64,000 nt of DNA from JAXLWB01 sp046328715 (GCA_046328715.1 JAXLWB010000001.1:1-64000); one strand, 5' to 3'; counted from the stretch's first letter, positions 25,177 to 34,954 are shown. Numbers and translations: made by a program. The notes: generated from the letters alone by a model not told the origin.

Positions 25177-26709
25177 ATGCCACTGTTTACAAGACAGGCA
25201 GATAAGACTGCAACAAAACCGCAAGATGGCCTATTTACGCGACAAGTGGAAAAAGTTGCACCAGGACGTCCTGTTGATCCTACGCCGCTGACGCCTCCCG
25301 CCTCAAACCCAACACCTACACCACCTGAAGGTGCCTATCAGTCGGCAATCCCCAATCACATCACCCCACCTCCGCAACCAACCGTGCAATCTGCCACGGC
25401 CAATGGCTCAGGTGGATATACGCCACCTCCTGAATTTAAAAAGGTTCGTGAAGAGGTTCAACAATTTCTGGTGAACGAAGTGAAGTCTGTTGCCGAAGTA
25501 GGTGGTGCGGCAAAGGTTCGCCAGCTCGTAGAGCCAGTTTTTAATGAAGCCTTATCCAAAGCACAGCTCATTGTCAGCCGTGCTGAACGCAACCGTATGC
25601 TAGATATGATTCTGGCTGACATTCTTGGCTTTGGCCCAATTCAACCACTCTTGGATCGGGATGATATCACCGAAGTCATGGTGAACGGTCCGAAGCAGGT
25701 TTACATTGAGCAAAAAGGGAAACTGGTACTGACCGAGGTGAAGTTTTTCGATGACGCGCATGTCATGCAGATTATTGAGCGTATTGTTGCACCCTTGGGC
25801 CGTCGTATCGACGAAGCATCGCCTTTGGTTGACGCTCGTTTGCCGGATGGCTCTCGTGTGAACGCAATCATTCCGCCACTTTCACTGGTAGGCCCATCCA
25901 TCACCATCCGAAAGTTCCGCAAAGACCCTTTCAAGGTCGAGGATCTGATTAAGTTCAATAGTTTCACGCCCGAGTTTGCTCAGTTTCTGGAAGCCTGTGT
26001 TTTTTCCCGCCTCAATATCATTGTGAGCGGTGGTACAGGTTCGGGCAAAACGACCATGCTCAATGTACTTTCTTCAATGATTCCTGCGAATGAGCGCATT
26101 CTAACGATCGAAGACGCTGCAGAACTTCAATTACAACAGCCTCATGTGGTGCGGCTGGAAAAACGGCCTGCTAACATTGAAGGCAAAGGTGAAATTGGCA
26201 TTCGCGAGCTTGTAATTAACAGTCTTCGTATGCGCCCTGACCGAGTTGTGGTCGGCGAGTGCCGCGGTGGCGAAGCGCTAGACATGTTGCAAGCTATGAA
26301 CACAGGTCACGATGGATCGTTGACGACTGCCCACTCCAACAGTGCCAGAGACACATTGACTCGTATCGAAACCATGGTAATGATGGCTGGTGTCGACCTG
26401 CCCTTGCGTGCTATTCGCCAACAGGTGGCATCCGCTGTCGATATGATTGTCCATTTGGAGCGTCTACGTGATGGCACGCGCCGCGTTGTCCAATGTGCTG
26501 AAGTGGTCGGCATGGAAGGTGACACCATTGTCATGCAAGATATCTTTCTCTTTGAACAAGAAGGTATCGATGAAAATGGCAAGATTATCGGCGGACTCAA
26601 ACCGACTGGTTTGCGACCGCGTGCTTCTGACCGCATTACTGAAGCTGGTATTACATTGCCGCCGAGTGTGTTTGGAGTAGGCCAAGGAAGTATTTGGAAG
26701 AAACGGTAA
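25177..26709 (+). CDS. tadA: Tad pilus secretion ATPase TadA (CpaF)
   Basis: 510 residues. A Pro-rich, poorly conserved N-terminus of about 85 residues precedes the CpaF core. Walker A is GGTGSGKTT with Lys291. The Asp box, Walker B and His box follow (LTIEDAAELQLQQPHVVRLE; MRPDRVVVGECRGGEALDML; AMNTGHDGSLTTAHSNS), all typical of type II/IV secretion ATPases of the Tad class. It powers pilus extension, and in Tad systems often retraction. A terminator at 25020 means it has its own promoter. The DUF192 gene follows within 5 nt. Confidence 0.95.
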   Translation: MPLFTRQADKTATKPQDGLFTRQVEKVAPGRPVDPTPLTPPASNPTPTPPEGAYQSAIPNHITPPPQPTVQSATANGSGGYTPPPEFKKVREEVQQFLVNEVKSVAEVGGAAKVRQLVEPVFNEALSKAQLIVSRAERNRMLDMILADILGFGPIQPLLDRDDITEVMVNGPKQVYIEQKGKLVLTEVKFFDDAHVMQIIERIVAPLGRRIDEASPLVDARLPDGSRVNAIIPPLSLVGPSITIRKFRKDPFKVEDLIKFNSFTPEFAQFLEACVFSRLNIIVSGGTGSGKTTMLNVLSSMIPANERILTIEDAAELQLQQPHVVRLEKRPANIEGKGEIGIRELVINSLRMRPDRVVVGECRGGEALDMLQAMNTGHDGSLTTAHSNSARDTLTRIETMVMMAGVDLPLRAIRQQVASAVDMIVHLERLRDGTRRVVQCAEVVGMEGDTIVMQDIFLFEQEGIDENGKIIGGLKPTGLRPRASDRITEAGITLPPSVFGVGQGSIWKKR

Positions 26710-26714
26710 TCACC

Positions 26715-27065
26715 ATGTTGCGTGTTGAAAATCTAACTCAAAATAGTGTACTCGTCCAGCGTGGACGTGTTGCTGATACCGCATGGCAGCGGTTTAAGGG
26801 ACTGATGGGTGTGCGTCACTTACCAGAGGGCGATGGCTTATTGATTGAGCCTTGCGACAGCATCCACACACATTTTATGCGCATTCCCATAGACGTAGTC
26901 TATATGGACAAATCGCACCGCGTTGTCCACATCGATCCTGCAATGAAGCCCTGGCGGATTGGGCGACGACATTCCACGGCCCACTATGTGCTGGAAATAC
27001 CGAGCGGTACTGCCTCAAAGAGCAAGACGACTATCGGAGATCATTTGAAGTTGGTGGTTAAGTAA
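26715..27065 (+). CDS. DUF192 family protein
   Basis: 116 residues from the ATG at 26715, five bases after tadA. A TTG at 26694 inside tadA has a better-placed AAGGA and would add seven residues. The family motifs are clear: ADTAWQRFKGLMGVRHLPEG, a CDSIHTHFMRIPIDVVYMD segment with IHT-x-FM, and VLEIPSG near the end. The structure of the family is a small beta barrel of unknown function. DUF192 genes are often found near Tad and TadA genes, so a link with pilus assembly is likely but unproved. It has no signal peptide. Confidence 0.85.
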   Translation: MLRVENLTQNSVLVQRGRVADTAWQRFKGLMGVRHLPEGDGLLIEPCDSIHTHFMRIPIDVVYMDKSHRVVHIDPAMKPWRIGRRHSTAHYVLEIPSGTASKSKTTIGDHLKLVVK

Positions 27066-27119
27066 TATACAAATTTTAGCCATTATAAATATATTCAGTT
27101 TCGCATCGAAGGATTCATC

Positions 27120-30100
27120 ATGAAGTTTCGGAAAACTCACAGACACTCATCGTTGTTCACCCGATCGCTGATTCGGCTGTGTGTCTGGTTGATGGCAATA
27201 TCAACGACGCCGGTAGCTGCACAAGCCAATGAACCAGTGACCTTGGTCGGTACTGGCAATCCGCCTGCGGTCGAAACGGTTGTTCCTGCCACACTCTCTT
27301 CAACCGATGGAGAGCAAGAGCAAATTGCAGATACTTCCACCTCCGATGATACGGAGGCGGTTACAGATACGAACAAGGTGTTTGCTTTAACAAGTGCAGG
27401 AAATGAAATTGCAGCAGCGACACCGACTGCTACTCCAATGGCGCTAGATATCCCTCATGTGACTGCGCCTGTATATGGCGCGACGACGAGTGTAAGCAGC
27501 TATCCGCCACTGGGTTTGCCGACATTTGGTTGGGATACAGTCGCAGGTGCGAACTACTACGAAGTGCAGGTGAGTGCTGATCCGGGCTTCAGTCTATTAT
27601 TACCCAGCGGCAAGGCGATTGAGACCTATGCCGCGACGTATACGTTGTTAAAGTCATTGCCCGATGGAGAGTACTACTGGCGTGTACGGGCCTGTATTGA
27701 CCACCCCGATACTTGTTATGAATATTCTGAAACTCAAATGTTTCGTAAAATGTGGACTAATGAGGGCGCCGCAATTCCACAACTCATTTCGCCACTGCAG
27801 AACAGCACGCGCATTACCTTTACTGAGGACGATTTCAGTTGGACGCCCGTATTAGGTGCCGCTAAATATCTGTTTGAATTGTCGAGTGATGTCGGCTTTG
27901 GCACTAGTAGTATTGTCTACTCGGCAGAGTCGCTCACCACGCGCCATACGCCCTTTCAGTACAAGAATGCACTGGAGAATCGTACCTATTATTGGCGTGT
28001 AACGCCAATCGACCATCAGGGCAACAAGGGAGAAGCCAGCGATGTTGGCCATTTTGTACTCAATTGGAATGTAGTTCCGCAACTGCTTGCCCCGATTGAT
28101 GATGCCGTATTGCAGTTTTCACCGCGTTTCCAATGGACGGCGGTCGAAGGCGCACGCATGTATCAATTGGAAGTAAGCACCGACCAGAACTTTGGTACGC
28201 TATGGGGACATGGATTTAATCTGCCCAACACCAGCGCCAACTTCCGTGAAAATCTGCCCAATGACCAAGAATTCTATTGGCGGGTTAAAGGCACCGACTA
28301 TTGGGGCAAATCGACTCCTTGGAGTGAAGTCCGTAGCTTCCGTATGAAGTGGAACTTTGAAGCACAATTGCTGGCTCCGCCGAATGATGCCAATAGCCCT
28401 GGAACAGAACTTAGCCATTTCTACTTAACTTGGACTCCAATTCCTGGTGCGGAGAAATACCAAGTTCAGGTTGATGAATCTGATTATAAAAAGCCTTTGT
28501 TGGATGAGATGTTCTATAACGTCAATTCGGCGATGCTTTATAAAGTACGTGATACACAGGTGTGGCTAGATAAGAACTACACTTGGCGTGTGCGTGGCGT
28601 GGATGCTCAGGGTAATGTCACTCCGTGGAGTGACGAATTCCCCTTTCAAATGAGTTCTACTGAGGTTTCCCCTAACCTAGTTTATCCTCCATTCTATTTT
28701 GAACCTGATACAGTGAATATGCCACAGTATCGTGAATTTACAGTTTCCTGGCCTTTATTTGTTTGGGATACAGCATTTCGATGTCCAACGTCGCCTGAAT
28801 TCGTTAACTGTCCCAGTATTATTCCGAAATACTATGAGTTGACAGTTTCATCTGATATTACTTTTCAAACTACGAATTTTAAGATTCAGACGAAAAATAG
28901 CGCAGCAGCACCCACCCTAACCGACAAATTCCTAAACTTGCAAGATGGGCATATCTACTATTGGAAGGTTACTGCTGTTATTGATGATCCGGATAATCCT
29001 GGCCATGACCTGGACATTGGACAACCAGCGGTTTGGCGTACAAAAATCGACCGTAATAGCGGGCAAGTTGCTCAGTCTAATCAGATTGCATTGATGCATC
29101 CACGCAATGGAATGGAAGCAGTTGGTACACCACCGATATTGGGATGGCAACCTGTCGCTGGGGCCGCTAGTTATAAGGTAGAAATTGCTAGAGATTCTCA
29201 GTTCCAAACCGTTGTTGATCAGGAGACTGCACAGTTTATCTATTATGTGCCGTGGCAAACCAAACTAGAAGAGATGCCTTTTGGTACATACTTCTGGCGA
29301 GTACAAGCGCAGAACGCACAAGGTCAATCAATCGGGAATTGGAGCGAGGTGCGTTACTTCCACTTATCAAAGGATATTATTACAGGTAACCCATTTGAAC
29401 TTTGGCCTCCACCCTTTGAATTGCCTGTTACTACACCTGGCTCGCCAGGTGTGAGGCATACTATCTTTGAGACGTATACGAAAAGCGGCTTACTGTACGA
29501 TCCAAGTCGTACCTACATGACCGAAAGTGAAGATTCTGGTTTTGGTGATTATGAACTCGGAAAATTACGATTGATGCTTAATCGCGTAATACTTGATGAG
29601 CCAAGACAATACCCACCAAAAGCAGGTGAATTTGATAATCATGAATGGCTTATTGCCTTTGAAGTTACTGAGACAGTGAGTGCACCTGTAGAGTATGGTA
29701 TCTACGTTGATATCGACCATGTAGAAGGCTCTGGTGCAACTGTTGATCCAAAGGGCTATTCGATCCCAATGGGAAATCGCTACCTTCCAGAATATGTGCT
29801 TTACATTGACCGACAGGGTGGCGATGAGATGGCCTTTGATGCTTCAAAAGTCACTTATTTCAGTTGGGACGTACAGCACAAGGTCTGGTTACCTGGAGTC
29901 GGCCATACTAAAACGCTGGCAGACATTGCTGGCCGTGCTTGGTATGCAGCGCCGAACGCTCTTGAAAACACGCCTGCTGTGATCCAACTGGTTGTACCCT
30001 ATGAAAAACTAGGTATTGACGATACACAGGCAACAGGAAGTTTGGCATTGACGATGTTTAGCATTGACCATGATAGTCATACAGTGCTAGATACCATTCC

Positions 30101-31376
30101 AAAGCAAGGGATTACTTTTGACAATCCACTCTTTGTCTCAGATATGTTGATGCCACTCTATCCATTCGATACACCTCTTTCTAATCCAATGGTCTATAAG
30201 GATATGCCACCTTTCCGCTGGCGTATGCCCTATTTTGACACAGTGGATGGTTATCAAGTTGAAATTGCGCGTGATCCTAAGTTCACAGATCGAGTTGAAC
30301 TGTGGGAGTTAGCAGAAAAGAATAAAGAGTGGCCATGGTCTTGGCTTCCACATGATTTTCAATCGATTAAGCCTTACGAAGACAATGAGAGTCTCTATAT
30401 GCGTGTGCGCATGCGTAATGAGCGCATCGATCGACCAGATAATATGTTTGACTACAGTCGTTGGTCGTGGCCAATTCGTATCAAACTTTCGAGTCGCCGG
30501 CCTGGCAACCTAACCATCACCCCTGACAGTCCAGCGTGGATGACGCCAACCTTTACCTGGGATCGAGTCGACGGCGCGTCGGGCTACACATTGCAGGTGG
30601 ATAATGACGCCAACTTCACCAGCCCGGTCATTGACGAAAAGGTTTATGTGCCATCGTTTACACCGTTGGAGTTGTTGCCAGATGGCACCTACTACTGGCG
30701 GGTCTTGGCACGCCGGTCCGACGAATTGTTGGGCGAACCGTCTGAATCGTTCACCTTTACGATGCGTCTGGTGACACCCGTACCGATTGCGCCGGTGAAT
30801 AATGTGGAACTCAACGACATGCCGACCTTCCATTGGCAGTCAGTCTTGACACCGAATGACATTCCCCGTCAGTCGGCCTCGCGCTACAAGATCGAGTTGA
30901 GCAACGATTCTGGCTTTAGCAAGCCATTCATCTTCTACTCTGAGAATAACACCTTTACACCTCCGGCCAGTGTGGCTTTGCCTTCGGGTACATGGTATTG
31001 GCGTGTCGGTGTATTGGATTGGGATAACAACGAAGGATCGTTAAGCCCGGTACAGACGTTCAAGTTGGCCTATCCGACGCTGACCTTACTTGGCCCGAAG
31101 CAGGGTGACCAATTTAGTTTGGCACCGGAGTTCTCCTGGGAACCGGTCGAGGGGGCTGCATACTATGAACTTTGGTTGGATACAGATCCTGGTTTTACGA
31201 AGCCCACCAAAGTGAAGACAGATAGCAGCCGCTATACGCCAACGACAAAATTCGCTGGTGGTACCTATTACTGGCAGGTGCGTATGTACAATTCAAAAGA
31301 CGTGCCAGGCGCTTTTCAGCAGGGAAAATTTGTAATCATCAGCGGTGCTGTTTATCTACCCTTAGTGGTGCGCTAG
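27120..31376 (+). CDS. Giant secreted protein with ten fibronectin-like repeats and a DOMON/CBM9-like insert
   Basis: 1418 residues with a signal peptide (LIRLCVWLMAISTTPVAAQA) and a Thr/Ser-rich lead. Ten Ig/fibronectin-like units of about 90-110 residues follow, each with the pattern P-x-L-x-x-P, F-x-W-x-x-V-x-G-A-x-x-Y, V-x-x-D-x-x-F and YYWRVR. Six units precede and four follow an unrelated domain at about residues 760-1010 (WLIAFEVTETVSAPVEYGIY, VDIDHVEGSGATV, PEYVLYIDRQGGDEMAF), which resembles DOMON/CBM9-like carbohydrate-binding modules. The protein ends VYLPLVVR. It begins 54 nt after the DUF192 gene and may be a pilus-associated or cell-surface adhesin. Confidence 0.85.
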   Translation: MKFRKTHRHSSLFTRSLIRLCVWLMAISTTPVAAQANEPVTLVGTGNPPAVETVVPATLSSTDGEQEQIADTSTSDDTEAVTDTNKVFALTSAGNEIAAATPTATPMALDIPHVTAPVYGATTSVSSYPPLGLPTFGWDTVAGANYYEVQVSADPGFSLLLPSGKAIETYAATYTLLKSLPDGEYYWRVRACIDHPDTCYEYSETQMFRKMWTNEGAAIPQLISPLQNSTRITFTEDDFSWTPVLGAAKYLFELSSDVGFGTSSIVYSAESLTTRHTPFQYKNALENRTYYWRVTPIDHQGNKGEASDVGHFVLNWNVVPQLLAPIDDAVLQFSPRFQWTAVEGARMYQLEVSTDQNFGTLWGHGFNLPNTSANFRENLPNDQEFYWRVKGTDYWGKSTPWSEVRSFRMKWNFEAQLLAPPNDANSPGTELSHFYLTWTPIPGAEKYQVQVDESDYKKPLLDEMFYNVNSAMLYKVRDTQVWLDKNYTWRVRGVDAQGNVTPWSDEFPFQMSSTEVSPNLVYPPFYFEPDTVNMPQYREFTVSWPLFVWDTAFRCPTSPEFVNCPSIIPKYYELTVSSDITFQTTNFKIQTKNSAAAPTLTDKFLNLQDGHIYYWKVTAVIDDPDNPGHDLDIGQPAVWRTKIDRNSGQVAQSNQIALMHPRNGMEAVGTPPILGWQPVAGAASYKVEIARDSQFQTVVDQETAQFIYYVPWQTKLEEMPFGTYFWRVQAQNAQGQSIGNWSEVRYFHLSKDIITGNPFELWPPPFELPVTTPGSPGVRHTIFETYTKSGLLYDPSRTYMTESEDSGFGDYELGKLRLMLNRVILDEPRQYPPKAGEFDNHEWLIAFEVTETVSAPVEYGIYVDIDHVEGSGATVDPKGYSIPMGNRYLPEYVLYIDRQGGDEMAFDASKVTYFSWDVQHKVWLPGVGHTKTLADIAGRAWYAAPNALENTPAVIQLVVPYEKLGIDDTQATGSLALTMFSIDHDSHTVLDTIPKQGITFDNPLFVSDMLMPLYPFDTPLSNPMVYKDMPPFRWRMPYFDTVDGYQVEIARDPKFTDRVELWELAEKNKEWPWSWLPHDFQSIKPYEDNESLYMRVRMRNERIDRPDNMFDYSRWSWPIRIKLSSRRPGNLTITPDSPAWMTPTFTWDRVDGASGYTLQVDNDANFTSPVIDEKVYVPSFTPLELLPDGTYYWRVLARRSDELLGEPSESFTFTMRLVTPVPIAPVNNVELNDMPTFHWQSVLTPNDIPRQSASRYKIELSNDSGFSKPFIFYSENNTFTPPASVALPSGTWYWRVGVLDWDNNEGSLSPVQTFKLAYPTLTLLGPKQGDQFSLAPEFSWEPVEGAAYYELWLDTDPGFTKPTKVKTDSSRYTPTTKFAGGTYYWQVRMYNSKDVPGAFQQGKFVIISGAVYLPLVVR

Positions 31377-31389
31377 CTGCGAGACAAAG

Positions 31390-31425
31390 GCGATTTCAAA
31401 ATAAAAACGATTCCACTGAAATCGC
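31390..31425 (+). terminator. Hairpin after the giant surface protein
   Basis: gcgatttca (31390-31398) pairs with tgaaatcgc (31417-31425). The loop is A-rich and no long T-run follows, so it is a weak or partial terminator before the kinase gene. Confidence 0.45.
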
Positions 31426-31492
31426 TTGAGCCATTGTAGAAAGCGTTGGAATTGAACCGTTTGTTTTTTGCAATGGCCTAAAGGCATAAACT

Positions 31493-33019
31493 ATGGAACA
31501 GATTCCTTTAGAGATCGGACCCTATCAGATTAAGGAAGAGATTGGTCGAGGCGGTATGGCTGTGGTCTTTCGCGCCAAGGACACCCGGGTCGGGCGCGAT
31601 GTGGCACTCAAAGTGCTTTTGCCACAACACGCCAATGACCAATCCTTCATGCGCCGATTTATTCGAGAAGGCCAGGCTTCCGAAAGCCTTTGTCATGACA
31701 ATATTGTCCGTACTTATGAAACGGGCAATGCGGATGGCCATTTCTACATGGCCATGCAGTTGGTTCCCGGTGGAACGTTGTTGGACTATGTGCAAAAACG
31801 GCAGCAGCTTCTTAGCGCAGATGAAATTATCTCGATCCTCTCCCAAATCGGCGCAGGGTTGGATTATGCCCACAGCTTAGGTTTTCTCCATCGCGACATC
31901 AAACTTAGCAACGTGTTGATGATGGAAAACGGCGACGCCTTACTTTCTGATTTTGGCGTTGTCAAATTGATGGGGCGCGAGCAAACAGCCCACACTATGG
32001 TGGGACATACAGTAGGTACACCTGCATTTATGGCCCCGGAGCAAGCACGTGGGGAAGATGTCGATGCGCGTGCCGATGTCTACAGTCTGGGTGTCATTGC
32101 TTATACATTGTTCACAGGACGCTTGCCCTTCTCGGCGGATAATCAGCCGCAGTTAATGTACAAGATTGTACATGAAACGCCCGTCCCAGCCGACGCTATC
32201 AATCCTGATATCCCACCTGGCATCCTTCCCGCACTCAAACGGGTACTTCAGAAAAATCCTACAAAACGCTACGGCTCTGCTGGCGAATTTGTCGCTGCAC
32301 TTGTCTCGGGGCGGATGTATGGAGGTGCAATTGAAGAAACAAAACCCACCGCTGCGGTGGCTGCTCCAACCCGTTCCACCCCACTGCCCCGACTCGATGA
32401 ACATACACGGTGGGAGGGTGCATTCGCACTCGGCTGGGCAATCAACTTGGCTGTAGCAATCGGGCTTCTGTGGTTTATTCTTTCACCCTTCCTACAACTC
32501 AATGACCGTTTGGGAGCCGCCTTTAGCGGTGATATCAGCTCGGCACAGTTTGTTGAGAGTGGTGCTTTGGTGAATGGTTTGCGTCGTCTATCTGTATTTG
32601 GTAGTCAATTTAACTTCAATACCCTACGTACCTGGTGGATTCAGCAACAACAGCGAGCAAGCAACTTTGACTTTGATCACTCAATGAGCGATCTGAATCA
32701 ATGGTTCGATCATCTCACCACGTCATCGCCGGGTTCATCTTCAAGTGGTGATAAGAGCGGCTTTAACCTTGACCAGACCATGTCGGATCTGACGAACTGG
32801 TTTAGTGATATGACATCCAGTAAACCTGGCAGTAAGTCAAGCTCTGGTATGGGCGATTTTAGCAAGACGATGCAGGAGAGTTGGGGTAAACTTACAAAAG
32901 ATGCACCAAAACAGATGGAATCTGTGAATAAGTGGATTAGCAAGACCGTCGAAGACACACAGAAGAAACTTTCCAAAATGGAAATGCCTGACTTCCTCAA
33001 GCAGTATGTTGGAAAGTAA
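31493..33019 (+). CDS. Membrane Ser/Thr protein kinase (PknB-type) with unusual extracellular tail
   Basis: 508 residues. The Hanks-type kinase domain covers about 10-270: glycine loop GRGGMAVVFRAKD, Lys40 in VALKVLL, catalytic Asp135 in HRDIKLSN, DFG in SDFGVVKLMG and GTPAFMAPEQARG in the activation segment. A TM helix at about 312-335 (WAINLAVAIGLLWFILSPFL) follows a short juxtamembrane region. The external part has no PASTA domain; it holds repeated units with FDHSMSDLNQWFDHL and LDQTMSDLTNWFSDM, then a third partial one, separated by Ser/Gly linkers. All kinase residues are intact, so it should be active. It follows the surface protein and may sense the envelope. A hairpin terminator follows. 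Confidence 0.92.
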   Translation: MEQIPLEIGPYQIKEEIGRGGMAVVFRAKDTRVGRDVALKVLLPQHANDQSFMRRFIREGQASESLCHDNIVRTYETGNADGHFYMAMQLVPGGTLLDYVQKRQQLLSADEIISILSQIGAGLDYAHSLGFLHRDIKLSNVLMMENGDALLSDFGVVKLMGREQTAHTMVGHTVGTPAFMAPEQARGEDVDARADVYSLGVIAYTLFTGRLPFSADNQPQLMYKIVHETPVPADAINPDIPPGILPALKRVLQKNPTKRYGSAGEFVAALVSGRMYGGAIEETKPTAAVAAPTRSTPLPRLDEHTRWEGAFALGWAINLAVAIGLLWFILSPFLQLNDRLGAAFSGDISSAQFVESGALVNGLRRLSVFGSQFNFNTLRTWWIQQQQRASNFDFDHSMSDLNQWFDHLTTSSPGSSSSGDKSGFNLDQTMSDLTNWFSDMTSSKPGSKSSSGMGDFSKTMQESWGKLTKDAPKQMESVNKWISKTVEDTQKKLSKMEMPDFLKQYVGK

Positions 33020-33057
33020 TGGCGAAAGGTGCAGGCTTTACACGGCACCTTTCGCCA
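33020..33057 (+). terminator. Terminator hairpin shared by convergent genes
   Basis: tggcgaaaggtgc (33020-33032) pairs exactly with gcacctttcgcca (33045-33057). It begins at the kinase stop and lies just before the stop of the convergent membrane-protein gene. No T-run is present on the plus strand. Confidence 0.7.
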
Positions 33058-33066
33058 TACAACCGC

Positions 33067-33471
33067 TTAAATCACTCCGGTAACTCGTGCCACACCAAGT
33101 CCCATCAATAAGCCAGCGATGAGAAAACCAAAGAAGGCAGTGCGGAATTTGGCAGCGTCTGCGCTTTGCTTTTTTGCTCGACTCCAGGCAATGTGGGCCG
33201 CAGTGATTGCTAAAATCATCGTAACTGGATGCTCCCAACTTCGTGTTGGGTCTGCCCCACTCCAACGCTGCTCAACTACCCAAAGCACAAGTCCGAATAA
33301 CAACTGAATATCAAAGACAATGGGAAACGCTGTACCTGCAATTTGATCCAATCGCCCCCAACGACTGCCACTCACCAAGCCAATAAGTAACTTTAACAGG
33401 GCAAGTACAACCACTGCGATCACCAGGTAGCGAAAGTCTGAATGTGTTCTGAGTAAGATTGATGTGTCCAT
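33067..33471 (-). CDS. Four-TM integral membrane protein, unknown
   Basis: 134 residues with four hydrophobic helices at about 13-34, 46-66, 82-98 and 111-130, joined by short loops that include SRWGRLDQIAG and EQRWSGADPTRSWEHPVTM. A His lies in the second half (EHPVTMILAITAAHIAWSRA), so a heme- or metal-binding role like that of small cytochrome b561/CopD-type proteins is conceivable but not shown. AGGAG precedes the ATG. Its start lies 123 nt after the P450 gene, and a terminator lies between, so it is probably a separate unit. Confidence 0.7.
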   Translation of the reverse strand: MDTSILLRTHSDFRYLVIAVVVLALLKLLIGLVSGSRWGRLDQIAGTAFPIVFDIQLLFGLVLWVVEQRWSGADPTRSWEHPVTMILAITAAHIAWSRAKKQSADAAKFRTAFFGFLIAGLLMGLGVARVTGVI

Positions 33472-33492
33472 AATTGACTCCTATTTACAAAA

Positions 33493-33525
33493 AAAACGTG
33501 AAAGTATGTTCAACTTTCACGTTTT
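33493..33525 (-). terminator. Rho-independent terminator of the P450 gene
   Basis: aaaacgtgaaagt (33493-33505) pairs exactly with actttcacgtttt (33513-33525). On the minus strand a run of eight T follows, so it terminates transcription of the P450 gene. Confidence 0.88.
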
Positions 33526-33593
33526 GCGTTGATAATTTTTTGTAACTATACCCTTGAACCAAAGTGATTGCCAACTCCAACCGTGCGTGTTCG

Positions 33594-34847
33594 TCAATTG
33601 ATAGGCTCTGCACAACTGAATTGTACCGGCAATCGATGTAATCCGCGCATGATGGGATTCGTGTGCCAACGCAGACTTTCAGGCTTTTCTTTCAACTCCA
33701 AGCGGGTGAAGTGGCGCAACAATGTGCCAAGGGCAATGCGTCCTTCCAGGCGGGCCAAGGGCGCGCCGAGGCAGTAGTGAATGCCCATACCGAAGCCAAT
33801 ATGTTTGTTGTCGCGACGAAAAATATCAAGCTGATCTGGCTCGTTGAACTGCGCCGGGTCGCGATTTGCAGCGGCCAAAACCACGCTAACCGCATCGCCA
33901 CGGCGAATCCAGGTATCTGCGATCTTGATATCTTCGGCTGCAAAGCGCATCGGTGCCCGCTCAACTGGGCCATCATAGCGAATCAACTCTTCCAGAGCAG
34001 ATGAAATAAACTCAGGGTTCTCGCGCAATAGCTCTAGAATGGTTGGATGCTTCAACAAGGTAAGCATGGCATTGCCAATCAGATTAACGCTGGTCTCATG
34101 TCCCACCACAACGAGTAAAAGAATCGTGCTGAAGATCTCATCTTCGCTCAAGACGTCACCTGCTTCTTCTGAGAGCAGGAGAGAGCTAATCAAGTCGTTA
34201 CGTGGTGTCTTTCGTCTCTCTGCCAGGATATTGCCCAAGTAGGTGATGAAATCCTCCATAAGTTGGCGCGCCTTAACCTCTTTTTGCAGGTTGCGCTCCC
34301 GATTGGGGGATGGCTGCACAATGGCATGCGACCAAGCCCGAAAGCGATTGCGATCTCGGGTTGGAATGCCGAGCAAATCGGCGATCACGATGATGGGTAG
34401 CGGAAATGCGAATTCTTCGATCAAGTCCATTTGTCCAGCCTGAGAGCCGTGTAGTTGAATGGAACGTGCAAGCAACTGATTGGCAATCGTCTGAACACGC
34501 CCCTCTAGCTGCTCCACCATACGCACACTAAAGGCCTTGTTGACAAGTGAGCGTAACCGCGTATGTTCTGGCGGATCCCGATTCAGCATATGACGACTAA
34601 GCAGCCGCACGAGAGACGGCTCTTCGGGAAGTGAGACACGCTCTTCGGCAGTCAGTGTGTTGCGATAATCTTTGACAAAGTGGACGTTGTCGCGCAGGAT
34701 GGTTAACGACTCTGCATACGAGGTGACGAAGCAAGTTGCGCTCTGCCCGTCGGCGTTAACACGACGATAAACCGGGCTTTCGGCGCGAAGTGCAGCGTAG
34801 ATTGGATAGGGATTTGCTTTAAAATTGCGACCAAAGAGGTTATACAT
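33594..34847 (-). CDS. Cytochrome P450 (bacterial class I type)
   Basis: 417 residues, normal for a soluble bacterial P450. The I-helix oxygen-binding motif is VVVGHETSVNLIGNA, the K-helix ExxR motif is EELIRYD, and the heme-binding loop is FGMGIHYCLGAPLARLE with the thiolate ligand Cys359. The N-terminus (NLFGRNFKANPYPIYAALRA) is typical of the CYP107/CYP102-like soluble group; no membrane anchor exists. The substrate is unknown. No ferredoxin or reductase lies near, so electrons must come from elsewhere. It is divergent from the sigma-factor gene with a 107-nt shared promoter region. Confidence 0.93.
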   Translation of the reverse strand: MYNLFGRNFKANPYPIYAALRAESPVYRRVNADGQSATCFVTSYAESLTILRDNVHFVKDYRNTLTAEERVSLPEEPSLVRLLSRHMLNRDPPEHTRLRSLVNKAFSVRMVEQLEGRVQTIANQLLARSIQLHGSQAGQMDLIEEFAFPLPIIVIADLLGIPTRDRNRFRAWSHAIVQPSPNRERNLQKEVKARQLMEDFITYLGNILAERRKTPRNDLISSLLLSEEAGDVLSEDEIFSTILLLVVVGHETSVNLIGNAMLTLLKHPTILELLRENPEFISSALEELIRYDGPVERAPMRFAAEDIKIADTWIRRGDAVSVVLAAANRDPAQFNEPDQLDIFRRDNKHIGFGMGIHYCLGAPLARLEGRIALGTLLRHFTRLELKEKPESLRWHTNPIMRGLHRLPVQFSCAEPIN

Positions 34848-34954
34848 ATCATCGTTTTACGGAATATTGTGTAAAATGATAGTCCCCTAACAGCAAGTGC
34901 AATGAAATATTATCTACAACCCGACTCATTGATCCTAGACAAGTGGCTTGATTT

